Positions 33,795 to 42,972 are shown, counted from the stretch's first letter. The stretch is DNA of 64,000 bases from CAZGMJ01 sp964526785 (GCA_964526785.1 CAZGMJ010000007.1:1-64000); one strand, 5' to 3'. Translations and numbers: made by a program. Notes: generated from the sequence alone by a model not told the origin.

Positions 33795-35021
33795 TTAGAA
33801 AGCCAAAAGCAGTACAATAATTACGAAGAATACAGCGGCTACCGCACTGAGCGCAAACACCGCCATCTTGTAGTTGGCCAACGTCTCGGCGGAGACCGTG
33901 CTTTCCTCTTCCACTTCTACGGCTTCGCCTTTCTCCAACTGTTCGAGCATAGAAACGTCGAATCGCTTATGCGCCTGTATGGGCGGCCTGCCCTCCTTCA
34001 GTGAGTTGAGGTCCAACAGCAGCTCCTCGACATTCTTGTAGCGATCCTCCTTTCGCTTGGCCATCATGATCTCGACGACTTCCGAGATGCCGGCAGAAAG
34101 CGACGTATTGATATGATCGGGCGGAACGAGTTTCTCCCGGAGGTGCTTCTTCATCACTTCAGCGGAGTCATCGGCCATAAAGGGAACGCGACCGGTAACC
34201 ATGTGATAGAGAGTGGCCCCAAGACCGTAGATATCGGCCCGCTCGTCAATGTCAATCTTTCCGCGGATCTGCTCGGGCGCGATGTAGTAAGGAGTGCCGT
34301 AGGCTTTACCCGCCTCACTTTGCGCGGTCTCCAAATCAGCCGTCTCACGCGCCAAACCCATATCCGCCAGCTTGACGGTCCCGTCCTTGCTGATCATAAT
34401 GTTCTTGGGCTTGACGTCCCGGTGAATCAACCCCTTTGCATGTGCGTGTGCCAGAGCATGCGCAACCTGAATGACAATGTCGATCGCTTCCTGCTCCGGA
34501 AAGACGTAGCCGTTAACAAGATCATCAGAAAGCGTCTTGCCCTCCACATATTCCATCACAAAATAGTGGTATCCTCCCGCTTCCCCGACGTCGAAGGCCT
34601 GGACGATATTGGAGTGATTGAGCTTCGCGGCAGCCTGCCCTTCCTTGTAGAATCGCTCAACGTACTCAGGATTGTCGCTGAACCGCTTGGGAAGCACCTT
34701 GATCGCCACAATTCGGTTGAGGCTCAGTTGACGCCCTTTGTACACGAAGGCCATAGCCCCGGCCCCGATCTTGCCGAGCACTTTGTAGCCCGGGATTTTG
34801 TGGGCGGCCGCCTTGCTTTCTTTGATGCTCTTCTTGAGTCGCTCCGCCTGGTTCTTGGTAATGAACCCTCGCGCAATCATCAACTGATTGAGCATGACAG
34901 GTTCGGTCTGCCGGCGGTCTTTCAGTTCCTTCAGCGCTCGCCGAAGTTCTTCATCCGTACAGAGACCCTGCTCTGTTGCCATCTTACCAAAAATCGTGTC
35001 GTAGTTGGTCTCTGCCGTCAT
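33795..35021 (-). CDS. Membrane-anchored serine/threonine protein kinase
   Basis: A 408-residue Hanks-type kinase. An N-terminal ~75-residue helical region (EQGLCTDEELRRALKELKD, then ARGFITKNQAERLKKSI) precedes the kinase domain at about 78-340. The domain has the glycine loop GKIGAGAMAFVYKG, catalytic Lys in RIVAIKVLPKRF, HRDVKPKNIM, DMG in KLADMGLARE, APE in YIAPEQIRG and DIYGLGATLYHMVTG. DMG replaces the usual DFG, a change seen in other planctomycete kinases. A single C-terminal membrane helix (MAVFALSAVAAVFFVIIVLL) ends the protein with almost nothing outside, so it has no extracytoplasmic sensor. The N-terminal region may bind partners. A sigma70-like promoter lies about 95 bp upstream. 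Confidence 0.93.
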   Translation of the reverse strand: MTAETNYDTIFGKMATEQGLCTDEELRRALKELKDRRQTEPVMLNQLMIARGFITKNQAERLKKSIKESKAAAHKIPGYKVLGKIGAGAMAFVYKGRQLSLNRIVAIKVLPKRFSDNPEYVERFYKEGQAAAKLNHSNIVQAFDVGEAGGYHYFVMEYVEGKTLSDDLVNGYVFPEQEAIDIVIQVAHALAHAHAKGLIHRDVKPKNIMISKDGTVKLADMGLARETADLETAQSEAGKAYGTPYYIAPEQIRGKIDIDERADIYGLGATLYHMVTGRVPFMADDSAEVMKKHLREKLVPPDHINTSLSAGISEVVEIMMAKRKEDRYKNVEELLLDLNSLKEGRPPIQAHKRFDVSMLEQLEKGEAVEVEEESTVSAETLANYKMAVFALSAVAAVFFVIIVLLLAF

Positions 35022-35113
35022 TACACCCTCGGCCAGATCCAGGAGCGCGAATTGATGGGTTGCGTATTGGCCTGCACTCCTTTACACCCGATAAAAAAAT
35101 CCATTCGCGCTAA

Positions 35114-35141
35114 ATTATGGAACAACACCGTAGATTGTCAA
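35114..35141 (-). promoter_or_regulatory. Sigma70-like promoter of the Ser/Thr kinase gene
   Basis: On the minus strand a perfect TTGACA (35136-35141) and CATAAT (35114-35119) are separated by 16 bp. The predicted 5' leader of the kinase mRNA is about 85 nt. Confidence 0.65.
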
Positions 35142-35443
35142 AGAAAATCTGGCGTTTCTTTCACCAAAGCACGCCTGTAGAGAATCGACCCATTATCTAT
35201 ACGAGTTTAGATGTTTTTGGTTCCCTCTGGTCGCAAATATGCCTGCAAAAGGGAGTGCCCCGCCCCGGCGGGCAATAGCGGCAACGAGGACACACAGCAC
35301 CGCCATTGTCTGTCAAGCCGATAACCAGCCGGACCGAGCACCAGCACTTCGGGCTTTGGGGTTATTCTCTGTACCAGAGCTACAGATGACCGGCAGGAAC
35401 GCGCGTTGGACCGCCTCAAGGGCTTTCGAACCGGGCTTTGGGG

Positions 35444-35471
35444 TTGACTTGGCGGAGAATGCGGGTAGACT
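35444..35471 (+). promoter_or_regulatory. Possible promoter of the etf-acyl-CoA dehydrogenase operon
   Basis: TTGACT (35444-35449) and TAGACT (35466-35471) with 16 bp spacing. The -35 box overlaps the end of the second copy of a 14-bp direct repeat. The transcript would start about 45-50 bp before the etfB GTG. Confidence 0.4.
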
Positions 35472-35525
35472 ACGCTTCTCTGTATTCGACACGGTCGAGG
35501 TATTGCCATGATAAGGAGACAACAG

Positions 35526-36437
35526 GTGGCGTACAGATGCGTTGTTCTGACAAAACAGGTGCCCGACACAAAGAAGATCACCGGCGATGTGATGAACGAT
35601 GACGGAACGGTCAAACGGTCCGCTTTGCCGGCAGTTTTCAATCCTGAGGACCTCAATGCCCTCGAAATGGCTCTGCAAATCAAGGACAGATTCGGCGGTC
35701 ATGTAACGGTGGTAACGATGGGTCTGCCCGCAGCAGCCGGCATTCTCCGCGATTCGCTGTACCGCGGGGCCGATGATGTAATCCTGGTCACGGACCGTCG
35801 TTGCGCCGGCAGCGACACTCTGGCCACCAGCTATATCCTCAGTTGCGCCGTCAAGAAACTTGACTATGACATTGTCCTGTGCGGTCGTCAGGCAATCGAT
35901 GGAGATACCGCGCAGGTAGGGCCGCAATTAGCGGAGAAGCTGGGAATCCCTCAGATCACCTATGTAGAAGAACTCGAATTGCTTGAGGCCAAGGATATCA
36001 CTGTTCGACGCAATATCGGCAATGGATGGCAACGCATCAAAGCGAAGTTGCCGGTCCTGCTAACCGTTATCGGCGACGCCAACGAGCCACGCGTCGCGGC
36101 CGCCAGAAGGCTGATGAAATACAAGAATGCTCAGACGCCGCTTGAGGTGGCGTTGAGGTGCAAGGACGAGAATCCGGAGGCCGACGATACAACCCTCCGA
36201 GACATTGCCGAGCAAAGATGCCGGGAAATGGAGGAGAGGAACCTGATAATCAAGCAGTGGGACCTGGATGTACTCAAAGCCGACCTCAACTGGTGCGGCA
36301 TGGCAGGCTCACCAACCAAGGTGCATCGCATACAAAGTGTTGTCCTCACCGCCAAGGAGAGCAAAGACGTTGAGCCTACCGAGTCAGGGATATCTGACCT
36401 TGTTCACGAACTGATTGCGGACAGGACAATTGCCTGA
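35526..36437 (+). CDS. etfB: Electron transfer flavoprotein beta subunit
   Basis: A 303-residue EtfB that pairs with EtfA to carry electrons from acyl-CoA dehydrogenase. Typical segments are CVVLTKQVPDTKKITG, GTVKRSALPAVFNPEDLNAL, VTVVTMGLPAA, YDIVLCGRQAIDGDTAQVGP and KLPVLLTVIGDANEPR. GRQAIDGDTAQVGP is the AMP/FAD-site loop. I chose GTG 35526 because AAGGAG lies 7 nt upstream; ATG 35508 would place this ribosome-binding site inside the coding region. The protein is longer than classic EtfB (~255 residues), with a C-terminal tail rich in charged residues. etfA and an acyl-CoA dehydrogenase follow on the same strand. Confidence 0.93.
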   Translation: MAYRCVVLTKQVPDTKKITGDVMNDDGTVKRSALPAVFNPEDLNALEMALQIKDRFGGHVTVVTMGLPAAAGILRDSLYRGADDVILVTDRRCAGSDTLATSYILSCAVKKLDYDIVLCGRQAIDGDTAQVGPQLAEKLGIPQITYVEELELLEAKDITVRRNIGNGWQRIKAKLPVLLTVIGDANEPRVAAARRLMKYKNAQTPLEVALRCKDENPEADDTTLRDIAEQRCREMEERNLIIKQWDLDVLKADLNWCGMAGSPTKVHRIQSVVLTAKESKDVEPTESGISDLVHELIADRTIA

Positions 36438-36530
36438 GGTTCCGGGGCGTCCGCACTTGCCAACGGACGAGTCGGCACGTGAAAAGGATACATAGCAGGG
36501 ATGTGAAGTGATCTACAGTGAGAGACGAAT

Positions 36531-37568
36531 ATGATAGAAGTAAACAGAAAGGGTGAGGTCTGGGTCTTTGCCGAGCAACACGAAGGCAAACTCGAGGACA
36601 CGCCCATCGAGTTGATGAGCAAAGCCCGCCATTTGGCCGATACGCTGGGGGTAAGCCTGGCCGCGGTCGTACCCGGAAGCAAGACGCAAGCTCTGGCCGA
36701 TGAGTTGATCTACTACGGCGCGGATAAAGTCTACGTTGTTGAGGACCCGCTGCTGGAGACGTACCAGGCCAATACCTATGCCCGGGTCATGTACGATATG
36801 ATTCACCGGCATAAGCCTCAGATCGTGCTTTATGGAGCAACCCCCGTCGGGCGCGACCTTGCCCCGCGTATTGCCAGCGCGACGAAGGCCGGCCTGACCG
36901 CGGACTGCACGGATCTTCAAATCGGCGACCATACAACCCCGAAGGACAAGAAGGTGCACAAAGATCTGCTCTTCCAGATACGTCCTGCCTTTGGCGGAAA
37001 TATCGTCGCGACAATCATCAACACCGAGTGGTGGCCTCAAATGGCTACGGTCCGCGAAGGCGTTATGCCGATGCCTGATCGCAACGCTGGCCGTAAGGGC
37101 GAAGTCGTTGTTGAAAAGGTGACGATTGACAAAGAACTCCTCCCGCTGAGCATCATAGAAGAACACAAGCGAGCAAAGAAAGTCAACCTCAAGGCCGCCA
37201 GAATCATTGTCGCCGGCGGAGCGGGAGTGGGCAGCAGAGACAACTTCAAGTTGATCTGGGATCTCGCCAACTGCCTGGGCGGGGCCCCCGCGGCAACGCG
37301 TGCGGCCGTCGATCTCGGCTATATTGACCATGACCACCAAGTGGGGCAGACGGGCACCACCGTGCGGCCGAGCCTGTACATCGCCGTCGGAATCAGCGGC
37401 GCCATCCAGCACCAGGCGGGCATGGCCCAAAGCCAGAAGATTGTCGCCGTCAATAATGATCCCGATGCGCCGATCCTGCAGATCGCGCATTACAAGATAG
37501 TCGGCGATTTGAACACCGTTGTGCCGAACATGATCAAGAGCATTAAGGAAAAGGGTATTAAGACGTAA
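36531..37568 (+). CDS. etfA: Electron transfer flavoprotein alpha subunit
   Basis: A 345-residue EtfA. The N-terminal domain has VWVFAEQHEGKLEDTPIELM and VYVVEDPLLETYQANTYARV. The C-terminal FAD-binding domain has RIIVAGGAGVGSRDNFKLI, DHDHQVGQTGTTVRPSLYI and AVGISGAIQHQAGM. The length and domains fit EtfA without an added ferredoxin module. Whether this Etf bifurcates cannot be decided from sequence reading alone. It lies 93 bp after etfB and 36 bp before the acyl-CoA dehydrogenase gene. Confidence 0.95.
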   Translation: MIEVNRKGEVWVFAEQHEGKLEDTPIELMSKARHLADTLGVSLAAVVPGSKTQALADELIYYGADKVYVVEDPLLETYQANTYARVMYDMIHRHKPQIVLYGATPVGRDLAPRIASATKAGLTADCTDLQIGDHTTPKDKKVHKDLLFQIRPAFGGNIVATIINTEWWPQMATVREGVMPMPDRNAGRKGEVVVEKVTIDKELLPLSIIEEHKRAKKVNLKAARIIVAGGAGVGSRDNFKLIWDLANCLGGAPAATRAAVDLGYIDHDHQVGQTGTTVRPSLYIAVGISGAIQHQAGMAQSQKIVAVNNDPDAPILQIAHYKIVGDLNTVVPNMIKSIKEKGIKT

Positions 37569-37604
37569 ACAGGCGACATACCTCTCTACTTGCGGAAAAC
37601 GGAT

Positions 37605-39404
37605 ATGGGCAATTTTTATACAGATAACGATGACATTCGATTTCTCTTTAGACATTCAGATCTCGGTGCGCTGGCCCGCATATACGAGGAGGATTTCACA
37701 TTCGCACGGGAATTCGACTATGCTCCCGCAAGCGCTGATGAAGCGGTGCGTAATTACGAACTGGTCCTCGAATCGCTCGGGCAACTCAGTGCGGATTTCA
37801 TTGCCCCGCGGGCCGAAGATGTGGATCGCCAGGGTAACATTCTCCAAGAGGATGGTTCGGTCCAAAGGCCCAAAGGAACCGTTGAATCTCTTGAGAAGCT
37901 GGCTCAGGCGGATGTCATGGGCTTCACGCTTCCGCACCGCTTCGGCGGCCTCAACTTCCCCAACCTCGTCTATTCCATGGCCATCGAAATGGTCTCCCGA
38001 GCGGATGCGGCTTTGATGAATATCTTCGGTTTGCAGGGAATCGCGGAGACCATTAATGCCTTCGCTTCAGAGGAAATCAAGCAGGAGTATCTGCCGCAAT
38101 TCGCCGACGGCAAAGTGACCGGGGCCATGGTCCTGACCGAACCGGACGCAGGCTCTGACCTGCAATCCATCAAACTGCGGGCGTACCAGAACGAAAACGG
38201 CGAGTGGTTCCTCCACGGTGTCAAGCGCTTCATCACCAACGGCTGCGGAGAGGTGCTCCTCGTCCTTTCGCGAAGTGAAGCTGACCGTGCGGGTGGTCTG
38301 GGACTGAGTTTGTTTGTTTGCGAACCGGGGCCGACCGTCCATATTCGCAGGCTGGAAGACAAGCTCGGCATCCACGGTTCGCCAACGTGCGAGATATTCT
38401 TCGACCACACCCCCTGCCGTCTGATTGGGGAGCGTCAGCGCGGCCTGGTAACGTATGTGATGAGCCTGATGAACGGTGCAAGAATCGGTATAGCGGGCCA
38501 GTCGGTAGGCATCGCCGAGGCGGCTTTTCGCGTCGCCAGGGATTATGCAGCCACACGCAAGCAGTTCGGTGTGGTCATCGAAACGCTGCCTCCCGTACGC
38601 GATATGCTGATCGACATGAAACTCGCCATCGAAGCCGGCCGAGGGTTGCTGTATGAAACGTCGCGAGTCGTGGACATGGAAATCGGTCTGGAGAAACGTC
38701 AGCAGAACAATCCGCCCGAAGACAAGACCGAGGCCAAACAACTCAAGAACGACGCCCGCAAGTACAAGCGTTTCGCAGCTCTTTTGACGCCGCTGAGCAA
38801 ATACTACTGCTCCGAAATGTGCAACCGCGTCGCATACGATGCGATTCAGGTGCTTGGAGGGAGCGGCTTCATGCGGGATTATCCTTCCGAACGCCACGCC
38901 CGCGACGCCCGAATCACCACCATTTATGAGGGCACCAGCCAACTGCAGGTCGTGGCCGCCGTCCGCGGCGTCTGCAACGGCACGGCCGAGAAATACATGG
39001 CGGAACTGGCGGCCGGCAATTACGACAGGAATGTGCAGGATTTGCTCGAACTGCTGAAGACCGGCAGGGAACAACTGGCCGAAGCGGTTGCTTTCGTCAA
39101 GGAAAAGGGCAACGAATACATGGATCTCTATGGAAGAGCCGTCGTTGATATCGCCACAGACCTTATCAACGGTTACATACTGTGCGGCCAGGCCAGTACG
39201 ACCGTCGAGATGGATGTCCCCGTCGCCAATGGACTCGATAACGGCCGAACCATTGCCGTCAAGGATCGCAAGGCGATGCTTGCTCGCAGATACATCACGC
39301 GAAACGCCCCTCGCATCGATTCTCTTATTCGCATCGTCTGCGCAGGGGACACTTCCACTTTCAAAGACTATGGAGCCCTGGTCGGAAGCGTTCAGACTGA
39401 GTGA
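37605..39404 (+). CDS. Acyl-CoA dehydrogenase family flavoenzyme with C-terminal extension
   Basis: A 599-residue flavoenzyme that oxidises an acyl-CoA and passes electrons to EtfAB. Family segments are GAMVLTEPDAGSDLQSIKLR (flavin/substrate site), VKRFITNGCGEVLLVL, LGIHGSPTCEIFFDHTPC, ARIGIAGQSVGIAEAAFRVA, QVLGGSGFMRDYPSERHARD and ITTIYEGTSQLQVVAAVRG, where the Glu of YEGT is the usual catalytic base. About 170 residues follow the core, as in long planctomycete and deltaproteobacterial members. I chose ATG 37605, since the upstream in-frame TTG 37590 lacks support; the ribosome-binding site (GGAAAACGG) is weak. The substrate is unknown. Its place after etfBA suggests beta-oxidation or a related acyl-CoA route. 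Confidence 0.92.
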   Translation: MGNFYTDNDDIRFLFRHSDLGALARIYEEDFTFAREFDYAPASADEAVRNYELVLESLGQLSADFIAPRAEDVDRQGNILQEDGSVQRPKGTVESLEKLAQADVMGFTLPHRFGGLNFPNLVYSMAIEMVSRADAALMNIFGLQGIAETINAFASEEIKQEYLPQFADGKVTGAMVLTEPDAGSDLQSIKLRAYQNENGEWFLHGVKRFITNGCGEVLLVLSRSEADRAGGLGLSLFVCEPGPTVHIRRLEDKLGIHGSPTCEIFFDHTPCRLIGERQRGLVTYVMSLMNGARIGIAGQSVGIAEAAFRVARDYAATRKQFGVVIETLPPVRDMLIDMKLAIEAGRGLLYETSRVVDMEIGLEKRQQNNPPEDKTEAKQLKNDARKYKRFAALLTPLSKYYCSEMCNRVAYDAIQVLGGSGFMRDYPSERHARDARITTIYEGTSQLQVVAAVRGVCNGTAEKYMAELAAGNYDRNVQDLLELLKTGREQLAEAVAFVKEKGNEYMDLYGRAVVDIATDLINGYILCGQASTTVEMDVPVANGLDNGRTIAVKDRKAMLARRYITRNAPRIDSLIRIVCAGDTSTFKDYGALVGSVQTE

Positions 39405-39412
39405 GTTATCCC

Positions 39413-40093
39413 ATGCTGCGAGCCGTGATATTCGACTTCGACGGGGTCATTACAGACTCTGAAACTCTTCACTTTCGTGCATTCAACGAAGTGTTGAAGC
39501 CATATGGCTGCGAGTTGACGAAACAACAGTATTATCAGACGTATCTGGGACTGACGGACATAGACTGCTACAAACTGCTGATCGAGCAGGGACGGCTTAA
39601 TGTGGATGTCGGCGAATTGCCGCAACTCGTAGCATCCAAGACCGCTGTGTTTGAGCAATTGGCCCGCATGGAAGGCCAGATCATCGAAGGTGTGCGCGAC
39701 TTTCTCGGAATGCTCCAGGAACACGGCATGCCCATGGCAATATGCTCGGGGGCCCTTCGGGCAGAAATCGAGATGATTCTCGAGCAGGCCGGCCTTCGCA
39801 ATATCTTCGGCCCGATCATCTCCGCAGAACAGGTCAGCAAAGGCAAGCCGGATCCTCAGGGATTTCTCCTGACCGTCGAAGAACTGCGTGCCAAGGGACT
39901 GCCCAACGTCGAGAGCGGTCAATGCATAGTCATAGAGGATTCGCACTGGGGTCTCAAGGCCGCAAGAGCCGCGGGCATGCGAGTCGTTGCGGTAACCAAC
40001 ACGTATGATGCCGACCAACTGCGCGATGCAGATCGGGTCGTCGACCGCCTGAACGAACTGTCGATGAACGACTTGTACGCCCTCTGTCAATGA
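39413..40093 (+). CDS. HAD-superfamily phosphatase/phosphomutase (beta-phosphoglucomutase-like)
   Basis: A 226-residue HAD subfamily IA protein. Motif I is AVIFDFDGVITDSETLHFRA (nucleophile and acid/base Asp), motif II is AICSGALRAE, motif III is the Lys in VSKGKPDPQGFLL and motif IV is CIVIEDSHWGLKAARAAGM. The helical cap after motif I fits beta-phosphoglucomutase or sugar-phosphate phosphatases. I chose ATG 39413, since it matches the family start (MLRAVIFDFDG); GTG 39401 would overlap the dehydrogenase stop. Substrate unknown. It is the last plus-strand gene and converges on the LptC-like gene. Confidence 0.88.
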   Translation: MLRAVIFDFDGVITDSETLHFRAFNEVLKPYGCELTKQQYYQTYLGLTDIDCYKLLIEQGRLNVDVGELPQLVASKTAVFEQLARMEGQIIEGVRDFLGMLQEHGMPMAICSGALRAEIEMILEQAGLRNIFGPIISAEQVSKGKPDPQGFLLTVEELRAKGLPNVESGQCIVIEDSHWGLKAARAAGMRVVAVTNTYDADQLRDADRVVDRLNELSMNDLYALCQ

Positions 40094-40123
40094 CGGAACA
40101 ACCTGCCTATGTGGGCAGTTCCG
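40094..40123. terminator. Hairpin between convergent genes (possible bidirectional terminator)
   Basis: CGGAAC (40094-40099) and CTGCC pair with GGGCAG and GTTCCG (40118-40123), leaving a 2-3 nt bulge and a 5-nt loop. It fills the 41-bp gap between convergent stops at 40093 and 40135. There is no T run on either side, so termination is only a suggestion. Confidence 0.4.
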
Positions 40124-40134
40124 GTTGAAGAACG

Positions 40135-42957
40135 TCAGTTCAGTGGGATCGCACCGGGTGCGGCTATTCTCGTCTTCAGTCTGCCTCGCCGAACGTCGTA
40201 TTGAATCCCTTCCACGAGATTGCCGTTATACATGCAAGGCATCGTCTCATTCCCGCTGACCTGCATCATTCCCTGGCTGTGATCATAGAACAGGTCCGTT
40301 CCCTCGAAAGTGTTCTTTCCCTGTGCGTCCTCGCCGGAGATACCCTCCGTGGCAATCAAGGAAGCCAATTCCAGATCGCCCTCCGGAGTCTCCTGCATGC
40401 TGGCTTCCATGTGGCTGGCACTTATCAACAGGTGTTGATCCACCCGGCCGTCCTTCAACGGCAGATAATGTATGGCCAGCGAACCTACCGATTCGGCGTC
40501 GGCCACGATATGATTCTGCTGCAGATAGTACTTGAGCGTGTCGAAATTCTCAACCTGAACATAACACGGTCTTCGGAGACTGCCTCTGGTAACATTTGGA
40601 TCAGCCGGGGCGGCCTTCGAGTTATTCACCTGAATCCTGCCGGGCCCGGCGGCGATAAATACCTCCTCGTACGGGTCGTAATCAAACTGGCGACACTGCA
40701 GTTCGACACCACCGAGGATGTTCTCCTCCGTCTTGTCCAAACCAGCCGGCCATTCTCTCATCGACAGGCTTACCAGTCCGCCATGTGCCACCAATCGCTC
40801 GATACCGGAGGCACTGCCTGTCCCTGGCTCATTGCTGTCCGGAGGCAAATCAATCGTCAGCTTCGGCGAATCCAATCGATACTCATACTGAGAATTCGGG
40901 TCATCCCTTTCCATCAGACACAGCGTCTCGCCGTCGAAAATGATCTGGTTCGTCTCGGCGGAAAAACGTGCTTCCTTTTTGGCCGTAACAGTGGCGGGCA
41001 GCGCTTCGACGTTACTCTTGGCACCGCCGAAATCAGCCACATAGAAACTCAATTCAACCGGCCCCGAAGCAGTGATGTCGGACAAGCCCGATGTAGTCGT
41101 GTCTTCCTCGGCCGCCATATTGACGGTCAGCACAGGGGCACGCAGCATATAGCGCTCATCAGCCGCAAGGCCGCGCTGGGGCATCGCGCACACACAATCC
41201 TGCTCGAACACCACTTGCTGAGTTTCCGACAGGTACTTCGCGTGCTTGCGAGCGGTAACGGTGACAGGTTGCGGCCCTGCATCGGGACCCTCCGCATTCG
41301 GGTCCTCAATGTAGAATCTCACGCTCACCGGACCGGTGGCTGTTATATCCGCTGAAGCCGGCGAGGCATCAGGGCTGTCGCGAAGCAAGTCAACCGTGAT
41401 CCTCGGCGAACGCAGCGTCGCCTCTTGAGGAACGGAAAGATCTCGCTGGGGCATACGACAGACGCAGTTCACATCGAAGATAACTTTGTTTGCCGCGTGT
41501 ATATAGCTCACATCTCTGTCGGCGGTGACGTGGACCGGAACAGCCGGACTATCGCCTTGAGAACCGGGCGTATCTTTCGCAAAGAATGTTAATTCCGACG
41601 GCCCGGTTGCTGTCGTATTACGTGTCGTGACGCTGTAGTCCACGGTACCCGTCGCGAAAGCGGTCTTGCCTGCATTGTCGGACAAAGCCTGCGTCAGCTT
41701 GTTCTCGCCGCTGCGTCCCGGAATTCTGGCGGCCGGGAAATCTTCGATCGTGCGAGATGAATTCTCCGGCACCAGCAGTACACCATTATCACACGTCACT
41801 ACAATGTCCACCAGTTCCGGCTGCGTGGACTCCGCTTTGGGCTCCACTGCTTGCGCAGGTACATCCTTCGTCTTAGCGGCTTCGGTGGGAAGAGGTTGCG
41901 ACCGGGTCGATCCTGAAACAACAGGGGCGGCATTCGCATCTGAAACATCTGCTTCGGCCTCCTGTGCCTGATTACTCGAAGAATGCGACCAGAAGATGTC
42001 GTTGATGTTCACGCGATCGTCGGCAAAGACAACCTGCTCAGGCGCCCGGATCAACACGTTCTTGCTGAGAACGCAACTATAGAACTGTCCGTCTCGCGGC
42101 CGAACCGCTTCTTCCGTCACAGCCGCTGTATCAGACGACGTCGACTCCGTTCCCGCGCCGACCCTGGCTGCGACCTGAGTGTTTCGGGCACTCTCATCGA
42201 CCGGTTCCGCTGCACTGGTTCGTTCTGCCGCATCGTTCTGTCGTGTCACCTCGGCAGGTTGCGGTCCATCCGATACAAGTGCGTCGGCCGTACTCTTCAG
42301 TATCAGTTGATCGAGATGTACCAGCCGCAAATACTCAAGGCGTTCCGATTGCTCGTCATAGACGAACTCCAGTCCCCTGCCATCCATATGGGCGGTTTCC
42401 GACTCGAAACGCACCGGACCAATCGTTGAGAATTGCGATTTCTCGCTGAGAAACACGATATTGTCCAGGTAGATCCAGCTTTCCGTGAACTTCTCCGTAC
42501 CTTTGGGAATCACATGGATTTCCACATTGCCCGTAAATGTAGCGTCCTTGGGCGTCGGATTTCCGAGCGCCGTCTCCAACTGCACGCTGCCTTTATCCGC
42601 TGTCACATGGCATTCGAAATTGCGCTGAAAAATGCTCATGAAGGGCTTCTCGACCTCCCAAATGTCTTTCACCTCATTCAAGAGTTTCCGAAAACCTATC
42701 TTTCTGGCCACGGTACCGGCTTGCTGGTTGTATTTGAGAAATACCGTATCCTCCACGACCCCAATCTTCAGGTCGTCCCCTATGCTGCCCGCGGTGGCTT
42801 CGAAGCCGTTGGCATCGCCGATCACGGTTACGGCCTGCTCGTTACGATCTACTTCAATCTCGGCGGTACCGCTGATACGATTGTAGAGCAAAAACAGACT
42901 CAGCGCTATCGCCAGCGAAGCCAGAACGACCAGGATTTTTCGAATGACGCCTCTCAT
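40135..42957 (-). CDS. Large LptC-like LPS-export protein with internal LptA/OstA-like repeats
   Basis: A 940-residue protein anchored by one N-terminal helix (RKILVVLASLAIALSLFLLY). An LptC-like domain follows (about 40-230), with ATFTGNVEIHVIP, SWIYLDNIVFLSEKSQFST and MDGRGLEFVYDEQSERLEYL. A linker of about 230 residues is rich in Ala, Glu and Thr. Three related beta segments then recur with a period near 90 residues, starting at about 474 (VHVTADRDVSYIHAANKVIF), 563 (VTVTARKHAKYLSETQQVVF) and 653 (ATVTAKKEARFSAETNQIIF). A final region has a last OstA-like stretch, GDLELASLIATEGISGEDAQ. The fold type fits the beta-jellyroll of LptC/LptA. It follows kdsC by 15 bp, as lptC does in E. coli, but no separate lptA is nearby. 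Confidence 0.75.
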   Translation of the reverse strand: MRGVIRKILVVLASLAIALSLFLLYNRISGTAEIEVDRNEQAVTVIGDANGFEATAGSIGDDLKIGVVEDTVFLKYNQQAGTVARKIGFRKLLNEVKDIWEVEKPFMSIFQRNFECHVTADKGSVQLETALGNPTPKDATFTGNVEIHVIPKGTEKFTESWIYLDNIVFLSEKSQFSTIGPVRFESETAHMDGRGLEFVYDEQSERLEYLRLVHLDQLILKSTADALVSDGPQPAEVTRQNDAAERTSAAEPVDESARNTQVAARVGAGTESTSSDTAAVTEEAVRPRDGQFYSCVLSKNVLIRAPEQVVFADDRVNINDIFWSHSSSNQAQEAEADVSDANAAPVVSGSTRSQPLPTEAAKTKDVPAQAVEPKAESTQPELVDIVVTCDNGVLLVPENSSRTIEDFPAARIPGRSGENKLTQALSDNAGKTAFATGTVDYSVTTRNTTATGPSELTFFAKDTPGSQGDSPAVPVHVTADRDVSYIHAANKVIFDVNCVCRMPQRDLSVPQEATLRSPRITVDLLRDSPDASPASADITATGPVSVRFYIEDPNAEGPDAGPQPVTVTARKHAKYLSETQQVVFEQDCVCAMPQRGLAADERYMLRAPVLTVNMAAEEDTTTSGLSDITASGPVELSFYVADFGGAKSNVEALPATVTAKKEARFSAETNQIIFDGETLCLMERDDPNSQYEYRLDSPKLTIDLPPDSNEPGTGSASGIERLVAHGGLVSLSMREWPAGLDKTEENILGGVELQCRQFDYDPYEEVFIAAGPGRIQVNNSKAAPADPNVTRGSLRRPCYVQVENFDTLKYYLQQNHIVADAESVGSLAIHYLPLKDGRVDQHLLISASHMEASMQETPEGDLELASLIATEGISGEDAQGKNTFEGTDLFYDHSQGMMQVSGNETMPCMYNGNLVEGIQYDVRRGRLKTRIAAPGAIPLN

Positions 42958-42972
42958 AGAATCCCCGTTCGC

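Larger units (their letters stand above)
35022..35525. other. Divergent intergenic region between the Ser/Thr kinase and etfB
   Basis: About 500 bases. It has a strong minus-strand promoter candidate (35114-35141), a weaker plus-strand one (35444-35471), and a 14-bp direct repeat, CGGGCTTTGGGGTT, at 35350-35363 and 35432-35445. ORF 35239-35511 (plus) has no recognisable product. Confidence 0.5.

Noticed and set aside
32678..33820. 380-codon plus-strand ORF opposite the APH-fold kinase
   Set aside because: HGDWHPGN and LDFDS on the minus strand identify the true gene.
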